From assembly GCA_036399835.1 (NCBI GenBank), contig DASWMI010000168.1, positions 16,173 through 80,172 of the forward strand: 64,000 nt of DNA, written 5' to 3'. This document shows positions 8,788 through 17,048 of the stretch, one piece after another. The number at the start of each line of letters is the position of its first letter. The first letter of the stretch is position 1. The notes below the pieces were generated by a model. It made no database searches and was not told the origin of the DNA. It saw only the letters and a program-made list of their open reading frames with translations. The position numbers were made by a program, and so were the translations under genes. The DNA comes from DASYML01 sp036399835. Its GTDB lineage: Bacteria > Acidobacteriota > Blastocatellia > Pyrinomonadales > Pyrinomonadaceae.

Positions 8788-9108
8788 ATGAGTCGAAGAC
8801 CGAACGTCAAGGGAGGGCGTCAGAAGCAGCGCGGGCGCGGCAAGACCTTCTTCTGGATTGCCGCTCTGGCAATCGTCACGATAGCCTTAATCTATTACGA
8901 GCAGGCGGCCATCCTCTACATCCTCGCCACGCTCGGCGTGACCGCGATACTGATTATCGTGGCGCTGGCGAATTTGAAGGATAAGGTCGCGGACGAGCCG
9001 CTTCCGGCAGACGATTCGGCGGCCATCGGCAGCGGCATCACGGCCACACTACCCCAGACCGCGACTAAGCCTCAGCGCACCACTCGCGCGGCAAGACGAG
9101 GCCGTTAA
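8788..9108 (+). CDS. small two-helix membrane protein
   Basis: A 106-residue protein with a strongly basic N-terminus (about residues 1-19), two adjacent hydrophobic helices (about 20-37 and 42-62) and a hydrophilic tail rich in Asp/Ala and then Arg. By the positive-inside rule both ends should be cytoplasmic. AAGAGGAG lies 8-9 bases before the ATG, a strong ribosome-binding site. It stands alone between two terminator hairpins. I do not recognise a family. Confidence 0.75.
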   Translation: MSRRPNVKGGRQKQRGRGKTFFWIAALAIVTIALIYYEQAAILYILATLGVTAILIIVALANLKDKVADEPLPADDSAAIGSGITATLPQTATKPQRTTRAARRGR

Positions 9109-9165
9109 AGCTCTGAAGAAACCGAAGGGCGCGCCCATTAGTTTCAGCTTGAACACAGTCTTTTA

Positions 9166-9200
9166 GCCACAGTGCCCGAGGTCGGCGCTGTGGCGTTTTA
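9166..9200 (+). terminator. intrinsic terminator
   Basis: GCCACAGTGCC (9166-9176) pairs with GGCGCTGTGGC (about 9184-9194) with one G-T wobble, followed by GTTTTA. It lies 57 bases after the two-helix membrane protein gene. Confidence 0.65.
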
Positions 9201-9277
9201 GTCGAAGACACTCAAGAGCCACCATCAGCAAACGATGGACACGTGCAGCGCGGCGCATGTTGAATAAAAACCAACCG

Positions 9278-9312
9278 GGCTATTGAATCAATCAACAAAC
9301 GAATCAATAGCC
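9278..9312. repeat. hairpin copy of a dispersed intergenic repeat, probably a terminator
   Basis: GGCTATTGA (9278-9286) is the exact inverted complement of TCAATAGCC (9304-9312). On the plus strand it is followed by TTTTATT, and on the minus strand by a T-rich run (9261-9270 complement). It can thus terminate the minus-strand DUF1003 gene. Related sequence occurs at 32361-32440 and 35370-35433. Confidence 0.6.
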
Positions 9313-9318
9313 TTTTAT

Positions 9319-10098
9319 TCATCCTCCGCGCTGGCCGCGCCCATCATTTCCCTTGACCGGTTTCTCCCTGGATTCGATCTCCTCCTTAATCTCTTCCACA
9401 TCGGAGGCTACTTCCTGAAGATCGCTGCTCGTGCGTTTGACATCTGTGTGTATGGCCTCGACCTCGCCCGTAATCTCTTTAAGCGCTCCGCTCACCTCTT
9501 CTTTGACCTCCTCGGTCTTGTTCTTGACGGCCTCTTCAATGACTTCCAAAACCTCTCGCGGCTCCGGCGAGACCTTGAGCGCCTCCACTTCGGGGTCGGG
9601 CGTGAAATTAAAGCGATGACTCATCCCGTCAAGCTCTCTGGCAACCTGGTCCAGCATCTCTAAAATCTTGGCCGTCTTCTGTTCGGCCAGCAGGTTGACT
9701 TGCAGGTCAAGCTCCGCGCGACGCTCGCTGACCTGCGCCAGCCGGTTCTGCGAAATGAGGACGAAGGTCGAGAGGAAGATGGCTTCGAGCGAGACGATGA
9801 GCGTCAGCAGGCCGAAGGGGAAGGGGTCGAATTCGCTGACGTGCGGGATGTGCAGGAGACCTATGTTGAGCAGAATCCAGACGCCGAACCAGAAGGCGTG
9901 CATGTAAACAAACGCCATCGAGCCTGAGAATTCCGTGATCGCATCCGCGATTCGTTCCTGCGGCGTGCGCCCTTCAGCCGCCTGACGCTGCACAGCCGCG
10001 ATGGCCTCTATATTCTTACGCACAATCTCGCTCTGTGCCTTAGACACTTCAGACGTTTCGCTCGCTGTGTGATTCTTATCCACTATCTCCTCGCTCAT
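9319..10098 (-). CDS. DUF1003 membrane protein with coiled-coil tail
   Basis: A 259-residue protein. Residues 45-145 match DUF1003: FSGSMAFVYMHAFWFGVWILLN forms the first membrane helix pair with a nearby Pro-Phe-Pro-Phe-Gly turn, then LEAIFLSTFVLISQNR and the conserved RAELDLQVNLLAE stretch. From about 190 to 250 it is an acidic/basic heptad-like coiled coil. DUF1003 proteins are inner-membrane proteins of uncertain role. It is transcribed away from the candidate small RNA at 10279 and terminates at the hairpin at 9278-9312. Confidence 0.88.
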   Translation of the reverse strand: MSEEIVDKNHTASETSEVSKAQSEIVRKNIEAIAAVQRQAAEGRTPQERIADAITEFSGSMAFVYMHAFWFGVWILLNIGLLHIPHVSEFDPFPFGLLTLIVSLEAIFLSTFVLISQNRLAQVSERRAELDLQVNLLAEQKTAKILEMLDQVARELDGMSHRFNFTPDPEVEALKVSPEPREVLEVIEEAVKNKTEEVKEEVSGALKEITGEVEAIHTDVKRTSSDLQEVASDVEEIKEEIESREKPVKGNDGRGQRGG

Positions 10099-10243
10099 CC
10101 TGCGTGCATCCTCCGGCTCGCAAAAACTCTGGCGACTTGAGTATATCCTATAACAAACATCGCCCGCGCGTGTTCAAATAAAGTTGGGCCAACGCGGCTC
10201 TCCCACAAGCTTGAGCGGCCACTTTTAACACAGAATCTAACAG

Positions 10244-10272
10244 TTGAAACTTGAAGGCGTTTTGTGCATAAT
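10244..10272 (+). promoter_or_regulatory. sigma-70-type promoter for the small RNA at 10279
   Basis: TTGAAA (10244-10249), a 17-base spacer and CATAAT (10267-10272), each one base from consensus. Transcription would begin near 10279. No open reading frame with a ribosome-binding site follows before the terminator hairpin at 10335-10370. Confidence 0.6.
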
Positions 10273-10278
10273 CTTGCC

Positions 10279-10370
10279 GCGTTCACCTCCCCGGTGGACG
10301 AAGTGGTCGCGTGGGGTGAGGACACGTGGCCTTAGGGTGGAGACGGTGGGAGGTCTCCACCCGTTTTATT
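10279..10370 (+). ncRNA. candidate small RNA with three hairpins and intrinsic terminator
   Basis: A unit of roughly 90 bases between a good promoter and a strong terminator. Hairpin 1 is GTTCACC/GGTGGAC (10281-10287 with 10293-10299) with loop TCCCC. Hairpin 2 is GTCGCGTG/CACGTGGC (10306-10313 with 10323-10330, two wobbles) with a G-rich loop. Hairpin 3 is GGGTGGAGAC/GTCTCCACCC (10335-10344 with 10353-10362) followed by GTTTTATTT, a textbook terminator. The word TCACCTCC in hairpin 1 equals the anti-Shine-Dalgarno end of 16S rRNA, so pairing with mRNA leaders is possible. It lacks the conserved SRP RNA loop and is too short for 6S RNA. The alternative is a terminated leader peptide-less attenuator. 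Confidence 0.55.
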
Positions 10371-10510
10371 TCCGGTCCAGTTTTTCCGGCGCACAGGACA
10401 ATCCGATAATGAGGGTGAAGGAATAGCTCCTGAGAATGAACCGTGTCTCTCCTCTCAAAGCCTTCGGTCGTCGCGGCCTGCGCCTGAGGGTTGCGCTCGG
10501 CTGCACGCGC

Positions 10511-10538
10511 TTGACAGTGATAGGAGGCGGCGTAAAAT
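10511..10538 (+). promoter_or_regulatory. sigma-70-type promoter for the APC permease
   Basis: Perfect TTGACA (10511-10516), a 16-base spacer and TAAAAT (10533-10538). The start site near 10545 leaves a leader of about 285 bases before the permease ATG at 10830. Confidence 0.6.
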
Positions 10539-10544
10539 GGCGCT

Positions 10545-10829
10545 GTCCCGGTCAGTTCCGTTGGGCTTCAAGGACGCTCTCGAAAGGTTAAAGATTGAGG
10601 GCAAGAGGAGGAGAGCTTGCCTTTGATTTTCAGGGAAATCGGCTTACTGTACGCCGTACAGAAATCAAGCCCGTTTGCTCTCGAAAAAAGATCGTGCAGA
10701 GAGGGTCAACTTTCGTTGAAGAGCTACCACAGTTCGCGCTTTGTCCGGAGAGCTGCATCCTGTGGTCTTTTTCTTGCGCCGTTAAGCTGACCCGTCCTGC
10801 AAAGTCGTAGCGTATCGAGTGAGTTAGGA
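10545..10829 (+). promoter_or_regulatory. structured 5' leader of the APC permease, possible attenuator
   Basis: The leader contains CTGTACGCCGTACAG (10647-10661), a near-perfect dyad nested inside GGCTT/AAGCC (10641-10645 with 10667-10671). Further on, ACCACAG (10726-10732) pairs with CTGTGGT (10760-10766) directly before CTTTTTCTT, a terminator-like element with a large loop. Premature termination could therefore control the permease. I could not match any known riboswitch consensus. No gene is visible in 10371-10829. Confidence 0.35.
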
Positions 10830-12752
10830 ATGACCACATCCAATACTCCGCAGCAACGCTCGCCAAGTCCCTTCAAACGCTGGTTGTTTCAAGGTGTCAA
10901 GGAGGTCGCCGGACCACATGAGCGCGAGGGCGCGCACCACCAGCATCCCTGGTGGAAAGTGATGTGCCTGACGGGCGTGGACTATTTCTCGACGCTCGGC
11001 TATCAACCCGGGATAGCCTTCCTCGCGGCGGGCGTGCTCTCTCCTATTGCAACGCTGATTCTGGTCCTCCTGACGCTCTTTGGCGCGCTGCCGATTTACA
11101 GCCGCGTGGCCGCCGAAAGCCCGCACGGGCAAGGCTCTATCTCGATGCTCGAAACGCTGCTCTCGCGCTGGCGCGGTAAGCTCTTCGTGCTGGTCCTGCT
11201 CGGCTTCGTCGCCACGGATTTCATCATCACCATCACGCTCTCGGCGGCGGACGCGACGGCCCACGTCATTGATAATCCGTTTGTCGAAGCGCATGTCCCA
11301 ATCCTGCGTCACCAGATAGGTGTCACGCTGGTCCTGATTGCTATTCTCGGCGCGGTCTTTCTCAAGGGCTTCAAAGAGGCGATAGGGCTGGCCGTGATGC
11401 TCGTCGCTGTTTATCTGGTACTCAACCTGGTTGTCGTCTCGGTAGGAATTTACGAGATTGCGACGCATCCGCAGAGATTGACCGACTGGAAGAGCGCTCT
11501 CTTTGCGCAGCACGGCAATCCGCTCAAGATGGTGGGCCTCGCGCTGCTCTTGTTTCCAAAGCTCGCGCTGGGCCTCTCAGGGTTTGAGACGGGGGTCGCC
11601 GTCATGCCGCTCGTCAAGGGGCCTGGACGCATACGCAATACGCGTATGCTGTTGATGACAGCCGCCCTGATTATGAGCGTCTTTCTGATTTCGAGCAGCT
11701 TTATCACGGCGACGCTGATTCCCGCAGAGGAGTTTCAAGAGGGCGGTGGCGCGAGCGGTCGCGCGCTGGCCTTCCTGGCCCATCAATTCCTGGGCGAGTG
11801 GTTTGGCACGGCTTACGATTTGAGCACGATTACGATCCTCTGGTTCGCGGGCGCATCCGCGCTGGCGGGTCTTTTGAATATCGTGCCACGCTATCTGCCG
11901 CGTTACGGGATGGCCCCCGAATGGGCCAAAGCCACGCGGCCTCTGACGATAGTCTTTATCATCATCGCCTTTACCGTCACGCTGATTTTTAAAGCTGACG
12001 TAGAGGCGCAGGGCGGAGCTTATGCTACGGGCGTGCTGGTGCTCATGAGTTCGGCTGCCGTCGCCGTGACCATCTCCGCCTGGCGCAGAAACGAGGGGCT
12101 GCGCTGGGCCTTTCTGCTCATCGCGCTGGTCTTCGCCTACACGACGATTCTCAACGTCATAGAGCGGCCCGAAGGCATCAAGATCGCGGGCTTCTTTATC
12201 GGTTCGATTATCTTTATCTCGCTTATCTCAAGAGCGCTGCGGACGACCGAGCTGCGCGTCGAAAATGTAGAGCTGGATGCGAAGGCCGAAGAGTTTATCA
12301 GCCAGGTGGGCCGTCGCGGCTCGATTCGCATCGTCGCCAACCGCTGCGACCGCGGCGACGCGCAGGAGTATATGCTGAAAGAGAGCGAGAAACGCGTGGA
12401 CAATCATATCCCCGTCACGGACCCGATTCTTTTCTTTGAGGTGGTGCCGGGCGATGCTTCGGAATTTTCGGGCGTGCTCAAGGTCAAGGGCATAGATGTG
12501 GACGGCTACCGCGTGCTGCGCACGGAGAGTCCTGCCGTGCCGAACGCCATCGCCGCCTTTATGCTCTACCTGCGCGACAGAACGGGAAAGATACCGCACG
12601 TTTACTTTGGCTGGAGTGAAGGGAATCCGCTTGTTTACCTGCTCAGATACATAGCCTTCGGCGAGGGCGATACGGCTCCTGTGACGCACGAGGTGCTGCG
12701 CCAGGCCGAGGACGACCCGGAGCGCCGCCCGTCCGTGCATGTCGGCGGTTGA
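10830..12752 (+). CDS. APC-superfamily permease
   Basis: A 640-residue inner-membrane transporter of the amino acid-polyamine-organocation superfamily. About twelve hydrophobic helices lie between residues 45 and 475. The APC-like first helix contains MCLTGVDYFSTLGYQPGIAF, with the helix-breaking Gly/Pro region. The last 160 residues form a soluble cytoplasmic domain unlike simple amino-acid permeases and could be regulatory. Substrate is unknown; amino acids or potassium are possible for the family. ATG is preceded by TTAGGA. The gene has its own promoter and structured leader and ends at a 15-bp inverted repeat shared with the convergent zinc-ribbon gene. Confidence 0.82.
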   Translation: MTTSNTPQQRSPSPFKRWLFQGVKEVAGPHEREGAHHQHPWWKVMCLTGVDYFSTLGYQPGIAFLAAGVLSPIATLILVLLTLFGALPIYSRVAAESPHGQGSISMLETLLSRWRGKLFVLVLLGFVATDFIITITLSAADATAHVIDNPFVEAHVPILRHQIGVTLVLIAILGAVFLKGFKEAIGLAVMLVAVYLVLNLVVVSVGIYEIATHPQRLTDWKSALFAQHGNPLKMVGLALLLFPKLALGLSGFETGVAVMPLVKGPGRIRNTRMLLMTAALIMSVFLISSSFITATLIPAEEFQEGGGASGRALAFLAHQFLGEWFGTAYDLSTITILWFAGASALAGLLNIVPRYLPRYGMAPEWAKATRPLTIVFIIIAFTVTLIFKADVEAQGGAYATGVLVLMSSAAVAVTISAWRRNEGLRWAFLLIALVFAYTTILNVIERPEGIKIAGFFIGSIIFISLISRALRTTELRVENVELDAKAEEFISQVGRRGSIRIVANRCDRGDAQEYMLKESEKRVDNHIPVTDPILFFEVVPGDASEFSGVLKVKGIDVDGYRVLRTESPAVPNAIAAFMLYLRDRTGKIPHVYFGWSEGNPLVYLLRYIAFGEGDTAPVTHEVLRQAEDDPERRPSVHVGG

Positions 12753-12825
12753 TGCTGGCAGGATGGTGCTGAAGGCGGCGAGCAGCCTTTGAAGGATTGA
12801 GACGTAAAAGGCTTGAATCCTAAAT

Positions 12826-12875
12826 CGTCAACGCGTGAATGGAAAGAGCAGTGCTTTACTATTCACGCGTTGACG
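12826..12875. terminator. 15-bp perfect inverted repeat between convergent genes
   Basis: CGTCAACGCGTGAAT (12826-12840) and ATTCACGCGTTGACG (12861-12875) are exact inverted repeats with a 20-base loop. The loop holds AAAG...CTTT that can extend the fold. It lies 74 bases after the permease stop and 12 bases before the end of the convergent gene, so it can act as a two-way terminator. Confidence 0.6.
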
Positions 12876-12886
12876 TTTGATGGCTT

Positions 12887-13264
12887 TTACGCGCTTGCGT
12901 TATCTGGGGTGCGGCCTGCCAGAAAGCATGAGCGGCAGTAGACTGGGCGGCCCTGCGAGGGATAGAACGGGACGGTTGTCTGTTGCCCGCACTGCGCACA
13001 CTGGACCGAGACCTCTATCCGCTGGCGCATCCCCGATGCCTGTGCGGCGGCAATGGCGGCCAGCCTCTCATTCTTGGCCTGCTTGCAGGGCTTACACCGC
13101 TTAGGCTCATTCTTCAAACCTTTATCGTGAAAGAAGACCTGCTCGCCGGCGGTCCACACGAAGTCGTCTCCGCAGTCAACACACTTAATCGTGCGATCCT
13201 CGAATTCCTCTTCCGAGTGGCTCCACTTCCCGTTCGATTCGGTTACTACTTGTGTTTGTGACAT
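12887..13264 (-). CDS. zinc-ribbon domain protein
   Basis: A 125-residue protein with two Cys4-type modules. The first, IKCVDCGDDFVWTAGEQVFF then KRCKPCK (about residues 27-62), matches the probable zinc-ribbon domain often found in small bacterial proteins. The second is CAQC...CRSC (about 88-115). No signal peptide, so cytoplasmic, and the role may be nucleic-acid or protein binding. A GTG at 13279 could add five residues, but GGGGGA lies 8 bases before the ATG at 13264, which I chose. It converges with the APC permease. Confidence 0.85.
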   Translation of the reverse strand: MSQTQVVTESNGKWSHSEEEFEDRTIKCVDCGDDFVWTAGEQVFFHDKGLKNEPKRCKPCKQAKNERLAAIAAAQASGMRQRIEVSVQCAQCGQQTTVPFYPSQGRPVYCRSCFLAGRTPDNASA

Positions 13265-13698
13265 GATGAAATCCCCCACCGATATGCTCTTTCTGCACGG
13301 GCGCGAAGCCGGGGCGCTCGTCCCCGTGCATGATTGTCAACGCAGGCAAACGAGGTATCTATGAACTCTTCAGACACGGAGCGAAAGTCTCTCTTCTGAT
13401 AGCTCAAGCTCTCTTTCTGAGCCGGAAGATGCGCCGCTCATGCGTCTCTTCCGTCAGTTAAGGTCGAAAAGCTTTGCTTCTCCACCTCTCGCGGGCTGTT
13501 CGGGTAGGACCCCAGACCAGTTGGAGCAACAGCCTGTGTAACTGCAAATTATAACTATCACAAAATTGTGTCAAGCTTTCGCGAGCAGCCTTCCCATCAA
13601 GACCCGCACGGAGTCTTGACACAGCGCGCGCGCCGTGCCAGCATCCGGCCTCATCCGGCTGCTTAAATTTGACCCCGAAACGAGAATATTTACCGAAC
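13265..13698. other. gene-free interval between the divergent zinc-ribbon gene and purD
   Basis: No convincing gene. TGCACGGG (13294-13301) and CCCGTGCA (13323-13330) form an 8-bp inverted repeat that would lie in the 5' leader of the zinc-ribbon mRNA. TCAAGAC (13597-13603) and GTCTTGA (13613-13619) form a second small hairpin upstream of purD. The second overlaps a TTGACA (13616-13621), but no convincing -10 box follows it. Confidence 0.4.
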
Positions 13699-14994
13699 AT
13701 GAAACTCCTCGTCGTAGGCTCTGGCGGGCGTGAACACGCGCTCTGCCATGTGCTCAGAAAAAGTTCCGCGCGGGCGCTGGAAATCTTCTGCGCGCCGGGC
13801 AACGACGGCATCAAGCAGGTAGCCGAGTGCGTCGCTGTGAATGCGACGGACACGCAGGCCCTCTCCCGATTCGCTCTCGAAAAGGGGATTGATTTAACCA
13901 TCGTCGGCGGGGAAGCGCCGCTCGCCGCTGGCATCGTGGACCAGTTTGAGCGGCAGGGGCTGACAATCGCAGGGGCCAGCCAGAGCGCCGCGCGCCTGGA
14001 ATCGAGCAAGGCTTTCGCCAAAGATTTTATGGCCCGGCACGGGATTCCCACCGCGCGTTATCGCATAGCGGATTCGGCGGGACAGGCGCTAGACATCTTG
14101 CGTCGCGGCGAGTTTGGCGGGGAGGAGGCTTCTGTGGTCGTCAAGGCCGACGGGCTGGCGGCTGGCAAGGGAGTCGTCGTCGCGCGCACGCGCTCGGAAG
14201 CCGGACGAGCGATTGAAGATTTGATGGAGCGTGGGACAGCCGGAGCAGAGGCCGCGCGCCGCATTGTGATTGAAGAGGCGCTCGACGGGCCGGAAGCCTC
14301 GCTGCTGCTTTTTGCGGACGGGCGCGATTATGCGCTGATGCCTGCGGCGCGCGACCACAAGCGCATAGGCGAAGGCGACACAGGACCAAACACGGGCGGG
14401 ATGGGCGCTGTCACGGACCGGAGCATCCTTGATGAAGAGACTTTAAGACGCATAGAGCTTGAGATTGTCCGCCCGACGCTGGAAGGCGCACGCACCGAAG
14501 CGATGCCCTTTCGCGGCGTGCTCTTTGTCGGCCTCATGCTGACCGCAGACGGGCCGCGTGTGCTCGAATACAATGTTCGCTTTGGTGACCCGGAAACGCA
14601 GGCGATTCTAGTGCGTTTGAAATCGGACCTGGTAAATATCTTTGAAGCAGTGGCGCATGGCGGGCTGGACCAAGTTCCGGTCGAATGGACCGATGAAGCT
14701 TCGGCTTGCGTAGTGCTGGCTGCACGAGGTTATCCGGGCCAGCCCGAAACGGGCGCGCCGATAGTGGGCCTCAAGCGTGCCGCGCGTGTGCCCGGTGTGG
14801 AAATCTTTCATGCGGGGACGCGGGCGACCGCGGAAGGCGAGTGGCTGACGGCGGGCGGGCGCGTGCTGGGTCTCACGGCTGCGGCTCGGAATCTCTCTGA
14901 AGCGCTCGACAGTTGCTACAGGGCCGCGAGCGAGATTCATTGGGACGGGATGCAGTATCGCCGCGATATAGGAAAATTCAGAGAAAAGGGCTGA
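13699..14994 (+). CDS. purD: phosphoribosylamine-glycine ligase (GAR synthetase)
   Basis: A 431-residue enzyme, the usual PurD length. It joins glycine to 5-phosphoribosylamine using ATP, the second step of de novo purine synthesis, in the cytoplasm. The N-domain has VVGSGGREHA at residues 5-14. The ATP-grasp part has VVKADGLAAGKGVVVA, then DHKRIGEGDTGPNTGGMGAV, and the metal-binding LEYNVRFGDPETQ. All these are highly conserved in PurD. The start at 13699 gives the typical MKLLVVGSGGRE opening; the frame is open 30 bases further upstream. No other pur gene is in the window, so the pathway genes are scattered. Confidence 0.96.
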   Translation: MKLLVVGSGGREHALCHVLRKSSARALEIFCAPGNDGIKQVAECVAVNATDTQALSRFALEKGIDLTIVGGEAPLAAGIVDQFERQGLTIAGASQSAARLESSKAFAKDFMARHGIPTARYRIADSAGQALDILRRGEFGGEEASVVVKADGLAAGKGVVVARTRSEAGRAIEDLMERGTAGAEAARRIVIEEALDGPEASLLLFADGRDYALMPAARDHKRIGEGDTGPNTGGMGAVTDRSILDEETLRRIELEIVRPTLEGARTEAMPFRGVLFVGLMLTADGPRVLEYNVRFGDPETQAILVRLKSDLVNIFEAVAHGGLDQVPVEWTDEASACVVLAARGYPGQPETGAPIVGLKRAARVPGVEIFHAGTRATAEGEWLTAGGRVLGLTAAARNLSEALDSCYRAASEIHWDGMQYRRDIGKFREKG

Positions 14995-15215
14995 CGAATG
15001 AAGAGGTCTGCGCTACTCGCCGCGGCTCTTTCCGCTGATGATCTAGCGAGGCGCGCGTAACTCCTGCTATACTCAAATATGCCTCTTCGGAAAATGCAAC
15101 CGTGTGACCCGAATTGGCGTACAACTAGAGGCCGGGCGAGTGGGCCAGTTTGCTTTTGTCAGATTGAATTTCCGAGGCCGCGCCCGATTTTGAATGCTGG
15201 AGGACTGAAGAGAAG

Positions 15216-15959
15216 ATGGGAGTCTGGACCAGGATCAAGCGTTCTATGCGCGCACTGTTCGGGGGCATCGTGGAAAAGACGGAAGACCCGGAATTAATAC
15301 TCCAGCAGACCATACGCGATATGCGCGACCGCGTGCCGGAGCTGAATAATTCCGTGGCCCAGGTGATGGCGACCGAAAGACTGCTCGCCAAGAACAAAGA
15401 GCGCCTGGAAGCACAGGTCGTGGACCTCGACTCGAAGATTAAAGCGTCCGTCAAGATGGGCCGCGACGACATCGCCACAGCCTACATAGGGCAGTTGCAG
15501 CAGGCGCAGGTTGACTTGCAGAAGACCGCGCAGCAACTTGAGCACGCGACCGGAGCATCCAAGCAGGCACTAAAGGCGCGCGACAATTATGTGCTGCAAA
15601 TGCAGCGGCGGACAGCCGAAGCCATGCAGCTCATCAACCAGTCGAAGCAGGCCAAGCTGCAAGAGCAGCTCGCGCAGACGATGGAATCATTCCAGCTCGG
15701 CGATGATGCTTCGACCTTTAACGAGATGCGCGACAAGATAGACCGCCGCGCCGCCGCCGCCGAAGCCAAGATGCAGCTCGGCTCTGCCTCCGTAGACACG
15801 CAGATGCAGGAGATCGAGCGCGAGGCGATGGACATGCAGTTGCAGGATAAGCTGCTTGATTACAAGAGGCAGATGGGCCTGCTGCCCGCCGCGACGGACG
15901 ACGGCAAAGCTCCCGAAGCTCTTCCGGCACAGGGCGAGACGAGCACGGGCAACCGTTGA
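15216..15959 (+). CDS. pspA: PspA/IM30-family membrane-stress protein
   Basis: A 247-residue, almost wholly helical ESCRT-III-like protein. The amphipathic N-terminal helix (MGVWTRIKRSMRALFGGIVEK) is followed by the EDPELILQQTIRDMRDRV signature and long coiled coils to about residue 220, then a disordered tail. PspA/IM30 proteins polymerise on the inner membrane to preserve integrity under stress. GGAGG lies about 13 bases before the ATG, with GAAGAGAAG closer. The canonical pspBC partners are absent. Instead a conserved-looking 278-residue protein follows after 126 bases, and may be its partner. Confidence 0.92.
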   Translation: MGVWTRIKRSMRALFGGIVEKTEDPELILQQTIRDMRDRVPELNNSVAQVMATERLLAKNKERLEAQVVDLDSKIKASVKMGRDDIATAYIGQLQQAQVDLQKTAQQLEHATGASKQALKARDNYVLQMQRRTAEAMQLINQSKQAKLQEQLAQTMESFQLGDDASTFNEMRDKIDRRAAAAEAKMQLGSASVDTQMQEIEREAMDMQLQDKLLDYKRQMGLLPAATDDGKAPEALPAQGETSTGNR

Positions 15960-16085
15960 TGGCTCTCTGCTCCGGCTCTCAAGCAATAAGGCGCGTGGCT
16001 TGTAAGGACTATCGCCGGTGCGCGCAAATCTTGAGCGGGCAGCGCGTCTTTCGTAGTTGAGTTGGCATCGAATTGATAAACGGTC

Positions 16086-16922
16086 ATGGCAGATTTATCG
16101 AAGATCAATTTTCATTATCTAAAGGAAGCGCTCAAGGAACCCGTTAATTTCTGGGGCATGGCGGGTTTCGCCGTGGCCGCAGCCTACGAGGTGACAGTCA
16201 TCCCGCTCGCGGTGGCGCTCGTCGCCGAAGGAGTTTATTTAGCTACCGTGCCTGCCAGTTCTTTCTATCGTCGCCTGGTTGATAACCGCCAGAAGAAGCG
16301 CCTGCGCGACCTGCGCGAAAAGCAGCGCGAAGAGTTGATTAAATCGTTCGACCCGCGCGAGCGCGAGGCCGTCGAGTATCTGCGCTGGATGAGAAATCAG
16401 ATCTATTCCAACTACAAAAAGTTTACGGGAGCGCGCGAGATTCCAACGAACTTGCAGACGCTGGACCAGCGCTGGGAAGATTTCGTGGACCTCCTGGACA
16501 TCTATCGTCGCCGCAAGAAACATCTGCGCTCGATCAACCGGCAGGCGATTGAAAATCAGTTGAAGCAGTCCGAGCGCGCCGTCGAAGGCTCGCCCGACGA
16601 CCGCTCGCGCCGCATACAACAGGCCAACGTAGAGATACTCAAACGCCGCGTGGCCGCCTTTAATGATCTTGAGAAATCGGTCAAGCTGGTCGAGGGACAG
16701 TTGCAATCCATCGAAAACTTCTTCGGGTTGGTCAACGATCAGGTCGTCACGCTGCCCACGCCCGAGCGCGTCTCTTCGCTAGACTTCGAGCAGCTCAGCG
16801 ATTCCATCGCCATGACGCGGCAGATGCTCGAAGATACCTCAGACATGATGGGGCCGCTCGACAGCCACAACCGCGAGATAGGCAATTACGACCTTCTGAC
16901 CAACACGACGCCCTCGAAGTAA
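16086..16922 (+). CDS. hypothetical protein following pspA
   Basis: A 278-residue protein. A hydrophobic segment at about residues 22-55 (WGMAGFAVAAAYEVTVIPLAVALVAEGVYLATVP) is followed by a long, highly charged helical region with likely coiled coils (62-250). It therefore resembles a membrane-attached scaffold. I do not recognise a named family. Its position 126 bases after pspA on the same strand, with both ended by the long palindrome at 16962-17012, suggests a shared role at the membrane. That is context inference only. Confidence 0.7.
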   Translation: MADLSKINFHYLKEALKEPVNFWGMAGFAVAAAYEVTVIPLAVALVAEGVYLATVPASSFYRRLVDNRQKKRLRDLREKQREELIKSFDPREREAVEYLRWMRNQIYSNYKKFTGAREIPTNLQTLDQRWEDFVDLLDIYRRRKKHLRSINRQAIENQLKQSERAVEGSPDDRSRRIQQANVEILKRRVAAFNDLEKSVKLVEGQLQSIENFFGLVNDQVVTLPTPERVSSLDFEQLSDSIAMTRQMLEDTSDMMGPLDSHNREIGNYDLLTNTTPSK

Positions 16923-16961
16923 AAGGCTCTCTCAAAACGCCGCGAGAGCGAGAAGGGTAAA

Positions 16962-17012
16962 AAAAGCATGAGAGGCGACGGAAATTTAATTTCCGTCGCC
17001 TCTCATGCTTTT
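16962..17012. terminator. 51-base near-perfect palindrome, two-way terminator
   Basis: The arm at 16962-16986 is the exact inverted complement of 16988-17012 around a single central base: 25-bp arms beginning AAAAGCATGAGAGG. It ends with a T-run on both strands (CTTTT) and lies between convergent genes, 36 bases from one end and 37 bases from the other. It should work as a bidirectional intrinsic terminator. Confidence 0.75.
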
Positions 17013-17048
17013 CGGAGCGCGCGAAGGCTAACAGCTTGAAGTCTCGCG

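Noticed and set aside
10279..10370. SRP RNA, 6S RNA or tmRNA
   Set aside because: Lacks the SRP GGUCAGG...GGAAG loop, is too short for 6S, and has no tRNA-like end.
10545..10829. c-di-AMP (ydaO) riboswitch
   Set aside because: The permease type made it plausible, but none of the conserved ydaO core sequences could be located.
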